Below are positions 35,375 through 44,644 of a stretch of 64,000 nucleotides of DNA, one piece after another. The translations under genes and the position numbers were made by a program. Position 1 is the first letter of the stretch, and every line of letters starts with the position of its first letter. Source of the stretch: Changchengzhania lutea (GTDB taxonomy: Bacteria > Bacteroidota > Bacteroidia > Flavobacteriales > Flavobacteriaceae); NCBI RefSeq assembly GCF_006974145.1, contig NZ_CP039456.1:186001-250000 (forward strand). The letters run 5' to 3'. Under the pieces are notes generated by a model. The model did not search any database. It had not been told where the DNA came from and saw only the letters and a program-made list of their open reading frames with translations.

Positions 35375-38368
35375 TTAATTAAATGCTGTGCCGTTCCAAT
35401 GTTCAACAGTAAGAGTTTCTGTGTTTTTATATTCTGCTAATAATTTTATTTCAGTATAATTATTAAGTCCACCTATAGTTGGTCTTTGAGACGTTGTGCC
35501 AGATTTACCACCTGTGTAAACTTTTCTAAATTGTGTGTCTGTAGGTATGTACATAATGACATCATTTGCTCCTGGAGGTGTCACAAAAGAGAATGTACTG
35601 CCTGTGAGAGTATAGTCTGTTGTCAACACCTGTAAACTATTGTTTACCAATAGTTGATACCCTGCTGCTGGAATTCCTGTAACCGTCCAATCTGTTTCTG
35701 TGCCAGTAAATGTTGCGCTAGGTGCTGTTTGTGCAAAATCTTCACGCATAATATAAAATTCATCACTTGAATAAGCATCGCCATTTTCTCCAAACCAATC
35801 AACTATAAGAGTAGAAGTTAAATTAGAATTACCTACCTCGTCGTGTCTTACAACAATTCTATAACTATTATTACCTGTTCTCGGATTTACGCTTTCTGTT
35901 GGATCTGAAGAATACCAACCATTTTCAACTGCTCCTTGATTTTCGTTACTATTTCTATAAGAAGGTGTGTCTGTTGATAACCATGTTTCACTTACTCCAG
36001 CGCCTTGAGCTGATGAATTATTAGTGATTATTTTTAAAAAAGCACTAACTCTTGGTACATGAATGACATAAGCTTCATCTCCGTCAATAGTGTTTGGCTT
36101 AGCATTAAATCTCGTGTTCGCTCCAAATGAATGAACACCCCATTTACCATAACTTCCATAGTTAGAGTCAATGATATTATCAAATTCCCTTGTACTTTCG
36201 TCAACATCTATAGACCCATAACTTCCATATTTTGACAATGTTTGAGCGTCGATGCTCCAAGTGTTGTCAATAACACTTTTAAGAGCTTTGGTCACTCCTA
36301 ATGTAGCCATAGAACCGCTTGTACTTACCACGTTTATAAAGTGGTTACCTTTTACTTCCGCGCCTTCTACATCCACATAAAGTCTACCTAAAGTGACACC
36401 TGTATTGGCAAAATTAGGATTATCAGTAAACACCTTAACAAAGTTGTCTTTAATAATTGTTCTTCTATGAAAACCATTAGAGAAATAATCGCCTACATCG
36501 GTAATGTTTAGAGGATTAAAACTTGTCTCTTCAACCATTGGAGGATAACCTCCAGTTCCTTGTTGGGTGTCTGGATAATTTGTAAAATACATCTTATTTC
36601 CAGTAATATGAGCTCCACCTGCTCTGGCATCTATTGTGCCATTATAAAATTTATTATCTACAATCGTAGCATTACCAGTCGTTTCTTCAACAGAATCCTG
36701 CGGTGAATAGTAGCCGTCGTTTATGAATATACAATCTCGAACGGTAGTGTTTATTGACCCCCAATGGTCTTGCAAGCCACCACCAAAATTACTGTCAAAC
36801 GTAACCCTAATAAATGAAACGTTCCATTGTCCTCTATTAGCCTTATCAACTATACTACTGTTGCTCGATTCCATGTCTACTCCAGAACTTGTGCTATGGG
36901 TCATGTATCTACCATAAGCTAAGCCTGTACCAGAACCTACTCCAGTCGAAATGAATGTTTCGCCTACTGTAGGTGTTCCAGAAGCGCCTATCGAAGTCCA
37001 GTTTGTATCACCTAAAGAATAGATAGTATATTGATGTGCAGGTTGAATTTGAAATGCTTCATGCATACCAAGAACCTTTCCCGTATGTGAAAATTCACAA
37101 TCATAAAATGTGATGTCTGAATGACCAACATTTGCGAGCCCTGTTCTATAATTATATAAAGCCTTGCAATTTTTAAATGAGCCTCCTAAACCCGCATCTA
37201 CACCAGATGAAGTTCCAAGAACAAAGCCATCCATAACACAATATTGTGCGGTTACATTTTCAAATTGTGGGTTTTTACAAGATTTAATAGCAAATCCATG
37301 TTGTGAGTTTTTAGATGAAACTCCAGTCATATACATATTTCGTTGGAATATATTTCCATCGTATGTTAAATCTTTAACTACTAGATTGTCACAATAACTA
37401 AATGCAAATCCCCTGTTATCAAGAACATTTGTTTGGTTTGGGTTTGCTTTAATGGTTGCACCGTTTCCTAATATTGTTAAGTTTGTATAATTAGAAAATT
37501 CAAAACCTTGCAACTCGCCTACATAATTGCTTCCGCTATCTGGAACAACATCTGTAAAATCACCATCAGATATACCCAAGAACGGATTTGTAGTATAGCC
37601 ATAATCCGGATTAGTACCATCACCTTGCATCATTCTTGCTTTTGGTGGTACAGAAATAATACCTCCTGTCAATGGTGTCACAGACATTGCATTTTGTACA
37701 GCTTTATGGTCTGATAGCGCTCCATTTAAAGTTGCTGGATAAACAGTATTATCAACTAGATGTTCATTTTTATTAGGGCCAAACCATTCTATATATACTA
37801 TTTTATCAAGGCACTCTCCAGTGATAGTTCCGCTCTGGTCAAAATACACAGCGTTCGGGTTTCCGTCTGTCCTAAAATTTCCCAAATTAATAGAAGTGAA
37901 ATTGGTTAATTTGCCACCCCCGTCTTTTAGTGTGATGTTGTAAGCGGAAAGATCTATAACAGCACCAGCACAATCTATATCGGCTTGTAGTTCCCATATT
38001 CTATTGGCATTAGTACTTTGGTCTCCAGTAATATCGCTAATGTCATTAACGATATAAATATTAGGGTTCGTACTTCCCCCTCCACCAGACGGCCCTTGTG
38101 GCCCTTCTGGTCCAACCAAAGATGCTAACCAAGTAGCTTCATCACCCACATAGCCATTTGCAACAGCTACTTCGTATGCGCTATCCCCATCGGCACCTGC
38201 AGCTCCACCACTTAGCTCAACAGCCTTAACTTTGGTTGCTAACTCATCTACAGAATTATAACCAGCTTGTGATGATTTTGTTCTGTCGTCCAATTCTTTA
38301 ATCAACTCAGCACCTTCTGCTGCCGAATATTGATTATTGTTCCATTCTCTTATCGTTTTTTGTACCAT
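35375..38368 (-). CDS. Tail fibre/spike with right-handed beta-helix
   Basis: The 997-residue protein has a helical N-terminus, the common phage fibre linker DGDSAYEVAVANGYVGDEATW, a short GPEGPQGPSG hinge, and from about 110 to 700 a beta-helix-like region with many N-rich turns (for example SYCDNLVVKDLTYDG, FKNCKALYNY). A frequent phage insert, YTIYSLGDTNWTSIGASG, sits at about 450. The end has SGTTSQRPTIGG, a tail fibre signature. It probably binds or degrades the host surface polysaccharide; no catalytic residues were assigned. Confidence 0.85.
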   Translation of the reverse strand: MVQKTIREWNNNQYSAAEGAELIKELDDRTKSSQAGYNSVDELATKVKAVELSGGAAGADGDSAYEVAVANGYVGDEATWLASLVGPEGPQGPSGGGGSTNPNIYIVNDISDITGDQSTNANRIWELQADIDCAGAVIDLSAYNITLKDGGGKLTNFTSINLGNFRTDGNPNAVYFDQSGTITGECLDKIVYIEWFGPNKNEHLVDNTVYPATLNGALSDHKAVQNAMSVTPLTGGIISVPPKARMMQGDGTNPDYGYTTNPFLGISDGDFTDVVPDSGSNYVGELQGFEFSNYTNLTILGNGATIKANPNQTNVLDNRGFAFSYCDNLVVKDLTYDGNIFQRNMYMTGVSSKNSQHGFAIKSCKNPQFENVTAQYCVMDGFVLGTSSGVDAGLGGSFKNCKALYNYRTGLANVGHSDITFYDCEFSHTGKVLGMHEAFQIQPAHQYTIYSLGDTNWTSIGASGTPTVGETFISTGVGSGTGLAYGRYMTHSTSSGVDMESSNSSIVDKANRGQWNVSFIRVTFDSNFGGGLQDHWGSINTTVRDCIFINDGYYSPQDSVEETTGNATIVDNKFYNGTIDARAGGAHITGNKMYFTNYPDTQQGTGGYPPMVEETSFNPLNITDVGDYFSNGFHRRTIIKDNFVKVFTDNPNFANTGVTLGRLYVDVEGAEVKGNHFINVVSTSGSMATLGVTKALKSVIDNTWSIDAQTLSKYGSYGSIDVDESTREFDNIIDSNYGSYGKWGVHSFGANTRFNAKPNTIDGDEAYVIHVPRVSAFLKIITNNSSAQGAGVSETWLSTDTPSYRNSNENQGAVENGWYSSDPTESVNPRTGNNSYRIVVRHDEVGNSNLTSTLIVDWFGENGDAYSSDEFYIMREDFAQTAPSATFTGTETDWTVTGIPAAGYQLLVNNSLQVLTTDYTLTGSTFSFVTPPGANDVIMYIPTDTQFRKVYTGGKSGTTSQRPTIGGLNNYTEIKLLAEYKNTETLTVEHWNGTAFN

Positions 38369-38372
38369 AATA

Positions 38373-39248
38373 TTATCTTTGAAAAATTCCTGTTTTAAAT
38401 AAATTGTATTCGAAAAGTGATTCTTTTATTTTTTTCTGATTTCCGTTAAAGAACAGGGTTGAACCGAATAAAGAATCCGTAAAAAGACCAACCTGACTAA
38501 AAATGTTTAGGTATATAGTAAATTGAATTTTCTCTTTCTCAATTTTTACTGAAAACCCATCTGTTATAAAACATTTATAATCAACACTTTTATAGACCAC
38601 TTGTCTAAAATCACTTTGTGACAGTAGTTTTTTTAATCTGTTTATATTGTTTATATAATCATCAGATTTTAGCATATGACACTTGATCTCGATGTTTTTA
38701 AATGTCCTAAAATCTGTTAATTGTTTTTGAGGCGTGCTCGTTGTAATACGAGATTGCTTTAAGGTGGCAATATTATCGTTAAGCTTAACGATCTCGGTTA
38801 ACACCTTAAAGTCTGAGAATAGACTATATCCATCTATAGTTAAATATAATCCGCCAACGGCCGCGGGAATTGCACCTATAAACATCGGTTCTTCTTCAAC
38901 AAAAACAAGTCTATAGACTACATTCAAGTCATTAAAGTGCTTTAATTTATTGACCTCTTTTAGTTTTACATTAAAAGTTCCGAATTCATTAGTTATAGGA
39001 AAAAAACCAACTATAGAACTCAATTCATTTACCGATTGATTAAATGTTTTTAATGTTAAGCGATTATCGAAAAAAACATCAATTTTAAATTCCCTGCTTT
39101 TCCAAAATAAATCATCTTCATGTACAAGTGGCTCAATATATTCGCCCCAATCATAAAATGTTTCTCCTAACCTTGAGGGCATATCAAGAAACCCATAAAA
39201 ATTTATAGGTATAAATCCATAATCACTATATGGTTTACCGTTTATCAT
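38373..39248 (-). CDS. Distal tail (Dit-like) protein
   Basis: The 291-residue protein follows the tape measure gene with a 4-base overlap (start at 39248, tape measure stop at 39245), the classic place for Dit. The N-terminus has short strands (YSDYGFIPINFYGFLDMPSR) with the SREFKIDVFFDN strand typical of tail tube/Dit belts. The C-terminal half has further strands (VYKSVDYKCFITDGF, IQFTIYLNIFSQVG). It would form the ring between tube and tip. Sequence similarity is low, so position carries much of the call. Confidence 0.75.
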   Translation of the reverse strand: MINGKPYSDYGFIPINFYGFLDMPSRLGETFYDWGEYIEPLVHEDDLFWKSREFKIDVFFDNRLTLKTFNQSVNELSSIVGFFPITNEFGTFNVKLKEVNKLKHFNDLNVVYRLVFVEEEPMFIGAIPAAVGGLYLTIDGYSLFSDFKVLTEIVKLNDNIATLKQSRITTSTPQKQLTDFRTFKNIEIKCHMLKSDDYINNINRLKKLLSQSDFRQVVYKSVDYKCFITDGFSVKIEKEKIQFTIYLNIFSQVGLFTDSLFGSTLFFNGNQKKIKESLFEYNLFKTGIFQR

Positions 39249-42200
39249 CCTGTCAACCCTTTAGATTCAAATTGAGAGATAGCCGTTTCTATATTAGACA
39301 TCTTAATATCAATGCTTTCCAGATACCTGTTGTAGGTTGTATTTTGAACGATTTCGGATAAATAGAGCGAGCTTTGTTGCGCTATTTGAATACCGTTTGA
39401 TACATCTATTCTAATGCTGTTAAGTGTGCCTGCCAATATATTAGCCGTATCTTCTGTGATTGTAGAAATTGCCCCGGACAAGCCTTTCCTGCTTGAATCA
39501 TCACTTCCCAATGCGCCTATTCCAGATTCCTCTAATATTTGATTGATGGCGTCCAAATCGCTTTCTGCCCCGTTAATCATTTGAGCGTATAGGTTGCGCA
39601 ACGACTCAATTTCCTCTGCCGTATAATTACTATCTGATCCTGCATCGGCAAAGGCATCATAAAACTTCTCTATCTCTTTCTCTAAATATTTAATTTGAAA
39701 CGCCTGCAATAATGCGTCCTGCATTAGATCTTTAAAATCGTCCGCAAAATCTGCAACGCTTCGCTTGCCCTCTTTTAATCCTGAAATGATGCTATCAACA
39801 ATGGTTTGTTCTGTGGTACCTGTATATAGCTCGTCGAGCTGCTCTCTTAATTCTTGAGCCTTGCGCCTAGCGTCTTCTGCTTTTTGCTCAAACTCTTCGA
39901 GCTTTGCAGGATCCGTTCCGCTTCCTTTACCTTTTTTACCAATTCTTACTCCTAAGAATTTAACTTCCTTACGCGCTGCAAGCTCTGCCTCGGTTGCTAA
40001 TTTGGTCTGTTCTTCGAGGTCTTTTAAATCTTCAATAGCTTGCTTTCTGCCTGTGACCCTATCTTTACCAACACTTTGAGAAATTACATAGTCTAATTTA
40101 TCGATAGCTTTTTCCAAGTCTTTTATAGCCGCTTCAAATTTTGGTGTATCTGAATCTATTTCAACTGTTATAGCAGAATTTAGGACTTTTAAACCCCCAC
40201 TAATAATATCTAAAGGATTGCCAGATGCTATCCCTTTAGCAATATCTCCAGCACCTTGAGCAACTCCTGCTAATTGATCTAGTAGTTGCCCCATATCCTC
40301 GTCACCAAACTTTTTAAATAAGGATGATGCCTCTGATAAAACCCCTGAAACTTCTTGAAAAGTACCAGAAATGTTATTTCCTATTTGTTCCCCGGCAGAC
40401 TGAATATTGCTTTCGGCCTCGGCTGCTTCTTTAGATCCTTTTTTGGCTACTTTAAGCTTTTTTTGCCAATATTTTATATACGCCCTAAGCGCTTTATTGT
40501 TTAAATCGCCTAGGCTACGGGTAAGGTTTTCATATAGGTTTTGCTCTTCGTTAACAGCTCTGTTTGCAATATCCAATTCTTTACGCTTTGCATCGATCTT
40601 AGCTTGAAGTATATCCCTTTCAGATTGAGTTATAGCAGCTTTACGCTTTTCTTCCAATTGCTTTATCTGTCTTTCAATTGCATTTATTGAAGTGGTATCA
40701 ATTTTAACATCCTCTACAGTAGGATTAGGTTTTAAAGCGCTAACGGCTTTTTGTATTTCTCTAGGCTTAAGATTTAGATTATTTTGTGATGCAGTATCTA
40801 CAATAGCTTTCTTTTTCGCTTCGTTTTCTTGAAACTCTTTTAACTGGCTTCTTAAGTACTCAGTAAAATTTGCACCTTGTTTTAAAAGCGTTTCAAACTC
40901 TTTATCTGCGGCTTCTTTCCCTAATTGAGCAACATAGTTATTGTAACTATCGTATTGTTTTTTTCGCTCTTTTAAATCATCCTCAAAACGCTCGATATCT
41001 GTTCTATCATCATCACTTGAGCCAGATGGATTTGGTTTAAAATTGAAAAAGGCTTCACGTTTTTTGGCGGCTTCTTTAATTTCCTTATTTTCTGAGGCCA
41101 AGTAATCCTTAAGTATGTTTTTATTTGATTTGTACTGCTCGGCCGTTACATTACCAATCTTTTCAAGATCAGTTATTATCTTAATTCTGTTTTTATAAGC
41201 AGTCTCTACATCTTCAAACCCTGAATCTTTAAACTGTGAAATATCCTGTTCTTTTGAAGCTGCATTAATCCTTCTTATGGCTTCCTCCCTACCTTCGGCA
41301 CGCTTAAGGTCTAGTTTTAGGGCTTTTTCATTTTTTTGGAGTATTTCATCAACTATAGATGTTTGTGTAATTAATTCTTTATTTAGTTTTTTTTCATTTT
41401 CTACCAAATAAAATAATTGCTGACCTAATTTGCTAAATCCAGTTCCAGTTCCTAATCCTTTTATAGCAGTAATACCTAAAGATTTTTCTCCTTCATCTAT
41501 TTGTTTTCTAACATCCTTAAAAATTTCTTCATTAGGTAATGAATAATCAATATTTATTTTTAATCCTTTATTATCAGCTACTTGTTGAATTTTAGAAAGT
41601 TGATCATTAATTTCACTTTGTACATCTTCGATTTTAATTTCAATATTACCTTGCTTTTCAAGTTCTTTTTGAAAATCTTGTTGACGTTGAGCAAACTTAT
41701 AGCGTGTTTTATAGGCTTCATTTACTTTATCCAAAATGCCTAGCAACTCTGTATTTGTTACTTTTTCAGCATCTACACCTTTTAAAAATTCAGGGTATTC
41801 TTTTATAATATCTTGAATCAGTTTTTTACGCTCATCACTCTCTTCATTTAATCTGCCTAATTGCGTTTTTAATTCAAATACTTTTAATCGTTGGTCATCA
41901 AAACTTTTCTTTAGTTTTTCACTATCCGCTAGGGTGTCATCAAACAAACCGTTTAAAGCTCCAGCGATATCATTACTCATATCAAGAACTGCATCTCCAA
42001 CGCCTTTTGTGGTGGCTTTAATTCTATTACTAAATATCTCCCATTGATTAGCATTTGTAGAAGTTATCGTTTTAAAAGACCTATCCACACTTCCTGCAGC
42101 ATCTTTCATCGCTTCCAAATCATCAGCAGCGCCTTGCATATTTGGTCCAGCAATACCTATAATAGCGTTAACAGCTTCTATTCTACCTGCTAGCTCCTTT

Positions 42201-43003
42201 AGTTTGTTTTGGCTACCATCTGCTTGTTCAAATAGTTTTTGAAGTCCTTCCTGGAGTGACAATGTTTTAAATGCGCCATCTCCCAATACTTCATTTGCGG
42301 CAATAACAGCCGAACGTATTTGTGTCATAGCTACACTTGCGGGAACACCCTGTTTTGTAAGTGTAGAAATTGCGGCACCTATTTCTTGAAATGAGATATT
42401 GCTTGATGCCGCTAAAGGTGCTACGGTTGCAATTTGACTTGAAAGTTCTTCAAAAGATATCTTACCACGGTCAACGGTCGCAAACATAATATCTGCGACT
42501 TCCTGAGCATCTTGGGTGGTTAATTTGAATGCATTTAAAATAGTAGTTAAACCATCAGCGGCAACCGCAGTTTCAGTAACACCAGCAGTAGCAGATTTAG
42601 AAGCTATTTCTAAAATGTTTAAAGCATCTCCAGCTTCAAAGCCAGCACCTATAATTTCATAAAGACCATTTGCTAATTTATCAGGCGGTTCGGTGCCCAA
42701 ACGCTTATAAATATCAAAAACGTTTTTTTGGAGCTTGCTAAATTCTTTTTCAGAAACATTGGCAATGGTCTTAACTTCGGCCATAGCAGATTCAAAACTC
42801 TCGGCCATTTTATAGCCCTCATTAGCTATAATGGTAAATGCGCCAACTGCAGCAACTGCTAAAGCAGCAAACGGGTTTATCTTAGATATACCACTTGCCA
42901 TGCTCTGTATAATATTTACAGCATCTAATTTACCACGTTGTAAACCACTGTTATCTATTGCCGTAGCAAAAAACAATGAATTATCTCCACTAACCACACC
43001 CAT
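39245..43003 (-). CDS. Tail tape measure protein (TP901 type)
   Basis: The 1252-residue protein carries the TP901 core domain near the N-terminus (about 60-330; FESAMAEVKTIANVSEKEF, ATAGVTETAVAADGLTTIL, TAAPLA-like TVAPLAASSN) and then long charged helices (about 370-900) with several coiled coils. A Gly/Ala hydrophobic region at about 930-960 and a later helical end follow. It sets tail length and may help DNA entry. The length implies a tail near 180-190 nm by the usual 0.15 nm per residue rule. The two-box element lies just upstream. Confidence 0.93.
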   Translation of the reverse strand: MGVVSGDNSLFFATAIDNSGLQRGKLDAVNIIQSMASGISKINPFAALAVAAVGAFTIIANEGYKMAESFESAMAEVKTIANVSEKEFSKLQKNVFDIYKRLGTEPPDKLANGLYEIIGAGFEAGDALNILEIASKSATAGVTETAVAADGLTTILNAFKLTTQDAQEVADIMFATVDRGKISFEELSSQIATVAPLAASSNISFQEIGAAISTLTKQGVPASVAMTQIRSAVIAANEVLGDGAFKTLSLQEGLQKLFEQADGSQNKLKELAGRIEAVNAIIGIAGPNMQGAADDLEAMKDAAGSVDRSFKTITSTNANQWEIFSNRIKATTKGVGDAVLDMSNDIAGALNGLFDDTLADSEKLKKSFDDQRLKVFELKTQLGRLNEESDERKKLIQDIIKEYPEFLKGVDAEKVTNTELLGILDKVNEAYKTRYKFAQRQQDFQKELEKQGNIEIKIEDVQSEINDQLSKIQQVADNKGLKINIDYSLPNEEIFKDVRKQIDEGEKSLGITAIKGLGTGTGFSKLGQQLFYLVENEKKLNKELITQTSIVDEILQKNEKALKLDLKRAEGREEAIRRINAASKEQDISQFKDSGFEDVETAYKNRIKIITDLEKIGNVTAEQYKSNKNILKDYLASENKEIKEAAKKREAFFNFKPNPSGSSDDDRTDIERFEDDLKERKKQYDSYNNYVAQLGKEAADKEFETLLKQGANFTEYLRSQLKEFQENEAKKKAIVDTASQNNLNLKPREIQKAVSALKPNPTVEDVKIDTTSINAIERQIKQLEEKRKAAITQSERDILQAKIDAKRKELDIANRAVNEEQNLYENLTRSLGDLNNKALRAYIKYWQKKLKVAKKGSKEAAEAESNIQSAGEQIGNNISGTFQEVSGVLSEASSLFKKFGDEDMGQLLDQLAGVAQGAGDIAKGIASGNPLDIISGGLKVLNSAITVEIDSDTPKFEAAIKDLEKAIDKLDYVISQSVGKDRVTGRKQAIEDLKDLEEQTKLATEAELAARKEVKFLGVRIGKKGKGSGTDPAKLEEFEQKAEDARRKAQELREQLDELYTGTTEQTIVDSIISGLKEGKRSVADFADDFKDLMQDALLQAFQIKYLEKEIEKFYDAFADAGSDSNYTAEEIESLRNLYAQMINGAESDLDAINQILEESGIGALGSDDSSRKGLSGAISTITEDTANILAGTLNSIRIDVSNGIQIAQQSSLYLSEIVQNTTYNRYLESIDIKMSNIETAISQFESKGLTG

Positions 43004-43018
43004 GAAAAAAGACTTTTT

Positions 43019-43080
43019 TTAAAAGTATTTGGTTGCTCGCTCTTAAAGAATTAATTTGCGGTCTGGTTTCGGTAGTTTCT
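43019..43080 (-). promoter_or_regulatory. Two-box element upstream of the tape measure gene
   Basis: On the minus strand AGAAACTACCGA (43080-43069), then 40 bases, then ATACTTTTAA (43028-43019), 16 bases before the tape measure ATG. The same two boxes with the same 40-base gap occur at 49483-49544. The downstream box contains TACTTTTA, close to the TAnnTTTG -7 element. It looks like a phage late promoter with an activator site; function is inferred. Confidence 0.55.
43028..43058 (+). promoter_or_regulatory. Host-type promoter of the lone plus-strand gene
   Basis: TTTG at 43028-43031, a 19-base spacer and TTAATTTG at 43051-43058 fit TTTG-N19-TAnnTTTG with one mismatch. It points to the gene at 43089, opposite to all neighbours, and overlaps the two-box element of the tape measure gene, so the two promoters may compete. 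Confidence 0.55.
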
Positions 43081-43088
43081 CTAAGTTT

Positions 43089-43541
43089 ATGTTTAAGCTC
43101 ATTATAGGTAAAAGCTCATCAAGAATGTTTCAAAAGGCAGTCCATACAGCTTTGTTTTTGGGTGGCACTATTGAGGGCGATAAAATAATCGTAGTTGTAA
43201 ATGAAGATATGAAGGCCTACCAAAAGCTATTCCCATTATTTAGATTAAATGTTTTAAGCTGGAAAAACACAAGGGCTTATTGTGATGGTAAAAAAGTAAA
43301 TCCTTATCGGTTTATGTTGAAAATGGACCAGCAAAGACAAACCTTTTACGCTCAAGTTTTAGAGCAAATTGATGACGGCCATTTATTTGATGAAACCGAA
43401 CCGTTTTTGTATTACAAAAGAGAAGGCAATAGATTCTATTTTCAAGGGATTGATACCCGCTTCCATCTTGATTTTAAAGACAGAGTGTTATTTGATTTTG
43501 TGGATAAATACAATGTTGGTGATATTGTTTATTTTGAGTAG
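43089..43541 (+). CDS. Plus-strand gene inside tail operon (moron candidate)
   Basis: I choose the ATG at 43089 (MFKLIIGKSSSRMFQ) rather than the one at 43056, which would lie in the promoter. The 150-residue product has no signal or membrane segment and no recognised domain. It contains a hydrophobic strand (DKIIVVVNED), a motif RAYCDGKKVNPYRFMLKM and an aromatic C-terminal part (FYYFQGIDTRF-like). It is the only gene on the plus strand in 34 kb of phage minus-strand genes, with its own promoter, so it is likely an accessory gene expressed from the prophage. Confidence 0.7.
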   Translation: MFKLIIGKSSSRMFQKAVHTALFLGGTIEGDKIIVVVNEDMKAYQKLFPLFRLNVLSWKNTRAYCDGKKVNPYRFMLKMDQQRQTFYAQVLEQIDDGHLFDETEPFLYYKREGNRFYFQGIDTRFHLDFKDRVLFDFVDKYNVGDIVYFE

Positions 43542-43545
43542 AAAT

Positions 43546-43572
43546 GAACTGTAAAATAATACTTGACAGTTC
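43546..43572. repeat. Inverted repeat after the plus-strand gene
   Basis: GAACTGT (43546-43552) pairs with ACAGTTC (43566-43572) around 13 bases, 4 bases after the stop of the moron candidate, followed by a run of A on the plus strand. On the minus strand it is preceded by T. It could be a weak terminator or an operator. Confidence 0.35.
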
Positions 43573-43639
43573 AAAAAAAAAGACACACCCGTCGATGCGC
43601 CTTCATTGTCAATTTTAAAAATAACTACAAAATGAATAG

Positions 43640-43837
43640 TTATGCTTTTACCAATTGGTAATCTTTTATGACAGTTTCAATGTTTGTTTGAAATGTTATC
43701 TCTTCGTTTTTTAATGTTACAGCAATTATATAATCTTGTGGAGACTCTATATTAGAACAACTTATATCTATAATCTCAAAAACTTCATCTTTAAGTTTTC
43801 GTTTTTGATTGATATGTACTTCTGCAAAATAACCCAT
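43640..43837 (-). CDS. Small hypothetical protein
   Basis: The 65-residue product has alternating short beta segments (YFAEVHIN, VFEIIDISC, YIIAVTL, ITFQTNIETVIKDYQ) and no membrane segment. No family is recognised. It follows the solenoid gene by 50 bases that include a 10-base inverted repeat, and precedes the convergent moron candidate. It may be an accessory gene of the same insert. Confidence 0.55.
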   Translation of the reverse strand: MGYFAEVHINQKRKLKDEVFEIIDISCSNIESPQDYIIAVTLKNEEITFQTNIETVIKDYQLVKA

Positions 43838-43842
43838 GAAGC

Positions 43843-43867
43843 AAATATAAGCTGATTGCTTATATTT
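43843..43867. repeat. 10-bp inverted repeat between two accessory genes
   Basis: AAATATAAGC (43843-43852) pairs exactly with GCTTATATTT (43858-43867), loop TGATT. On the plus strand it is followed by T-rich sequence. It could be a terminator for plus-strand transcripts from the 43089 gene, or an operator. Confidence 0.4.
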
Positions 43868-43887
43868 TTATTGAGGTTAACCGTAAT

Positions 43888-44457
43888 CTAAATAATAATA
43901 GTATGTGAATTTTGTGAATTTTCAACCTGAACCTTATCATGAGCCATGACACAACTATAAGTCTCTGCTTTTACATTTGAATTGTCCCAAGCTTCAACCT
44001 TTGAAAAATCTTTGGCAGTAACCCTGCAATTATGAAACACATCAGCTGCACAGTTTTTTAATTCAATTTCAGTATCATTAAAACCTGTAACAAAGGAACT
44101 ATCAAAAGCTTTGCATTTTGCGTTATCAAAAAGAATAATTCTACTATGGCCAACGGCTTCAATTTCAACATCTTTTAAGCCAATAGCAAAACCATTATTT
44201 ATGTTTACGGATCCTTTATAAAATATATTGTTTTCGGATAATTTTTCCTCAGAGAACCATTCTATGAGTTCATCGGTTGTGATGCTTCCAGTATTAATTG
44301 TCCATTCTATGTTATCAATAAGTAATTCCCAGCAATCAGATTCATTAAAATTAAGGTGCAATTTCTTAAGCTTTAACCAAAATCCTTTACAAAGTGTGTT
44401 CTCTGAAAAGTTAGCTTCTTTTAATCGTTCAAAAAAGATGTTGAATTTAGTTTCCAT
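43888..44457 (-). CDS. Beta-solenoid repeat protein, accessory
   Basis: The 189-residue protein has a helical N-terminal half (about 1-75) and a C-terminal half with a repeat of about 8 residues: an alternating pattern of A-x-D/G-x-S/N-x-V, seen in VEAWDNSNVKA, VTAKDFSKVEA, VMAHDKVQVEN and FDNAKCKAFDSSFVTGF. This predicts a narrow beta-solenoid with Asn/Ser turns. Similar repeat proteins are known in phages, without a clear role. Its ATG lies inside the end of the tail chaperone extension (11-base overlap), which ties its translation to the frameshift product. Confidence 0.65.
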   Translation of the reverse strand: METKFNIFFERLKEANFSENTLCKGFWLKLKKLHLNFNESDCWELLIDNIEWTINTGSITTDELIEWFSEEKLSENNIFYKGSVNINNGFAIGLKDVEIEAVGHSRIILFDNAKCKAFDSSFVTGFNDTEIELKNCAADVFHNCRVTAKDFSKVEAWDNSNVKAETYSCVMAHDKVQVENSQNSHTIII

Positions 44458-44644
44458 GTTTTGCTAGTATATCAAATAATGTTTTTGGCTCTTTTTCTTT
44501 TTCGCGCTCTTCTTTGGTTTTTACTTTTGGCACCGATGCCGATAATAGAATTAAATTCTGAAAGGAAATTTGTCTAAAAACAAAATCGAATGTGTAATTA
44601 TAATAATTAGAAACGCTCCCTATTAATTGGTAGGGGTTGAATCG
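44447..44644 (-). CDS. Tail assembly chaperone GT extension (-1 frame)
   Basis: The region after the 156-residue chaperone frame is open in the -1 frame for 65 codons and stops at 44447-44449. It reads RFNPYQLIGSVSNYYNYTF and then DFVFRQISFQNLILLSASVP, the typical look of the T part of G/GT tail chaperones, followed by a charged tail (KTKEEREKEKEPKTLFDILAKHG). Shifting at the G-AAA-AAC heptamer at 44644-44650 (codons 149-150 of the zero frame) would give a GT protein of about 215 residues. No start codon is needed. Confidence 0.8.
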   Translation of the reverse strand, partial: RFNPYQLIGSVSNYYNYTFDFVFRQISFQNLILLSASVPKVKTKEEREKEKEPKTLFDILAKHGN

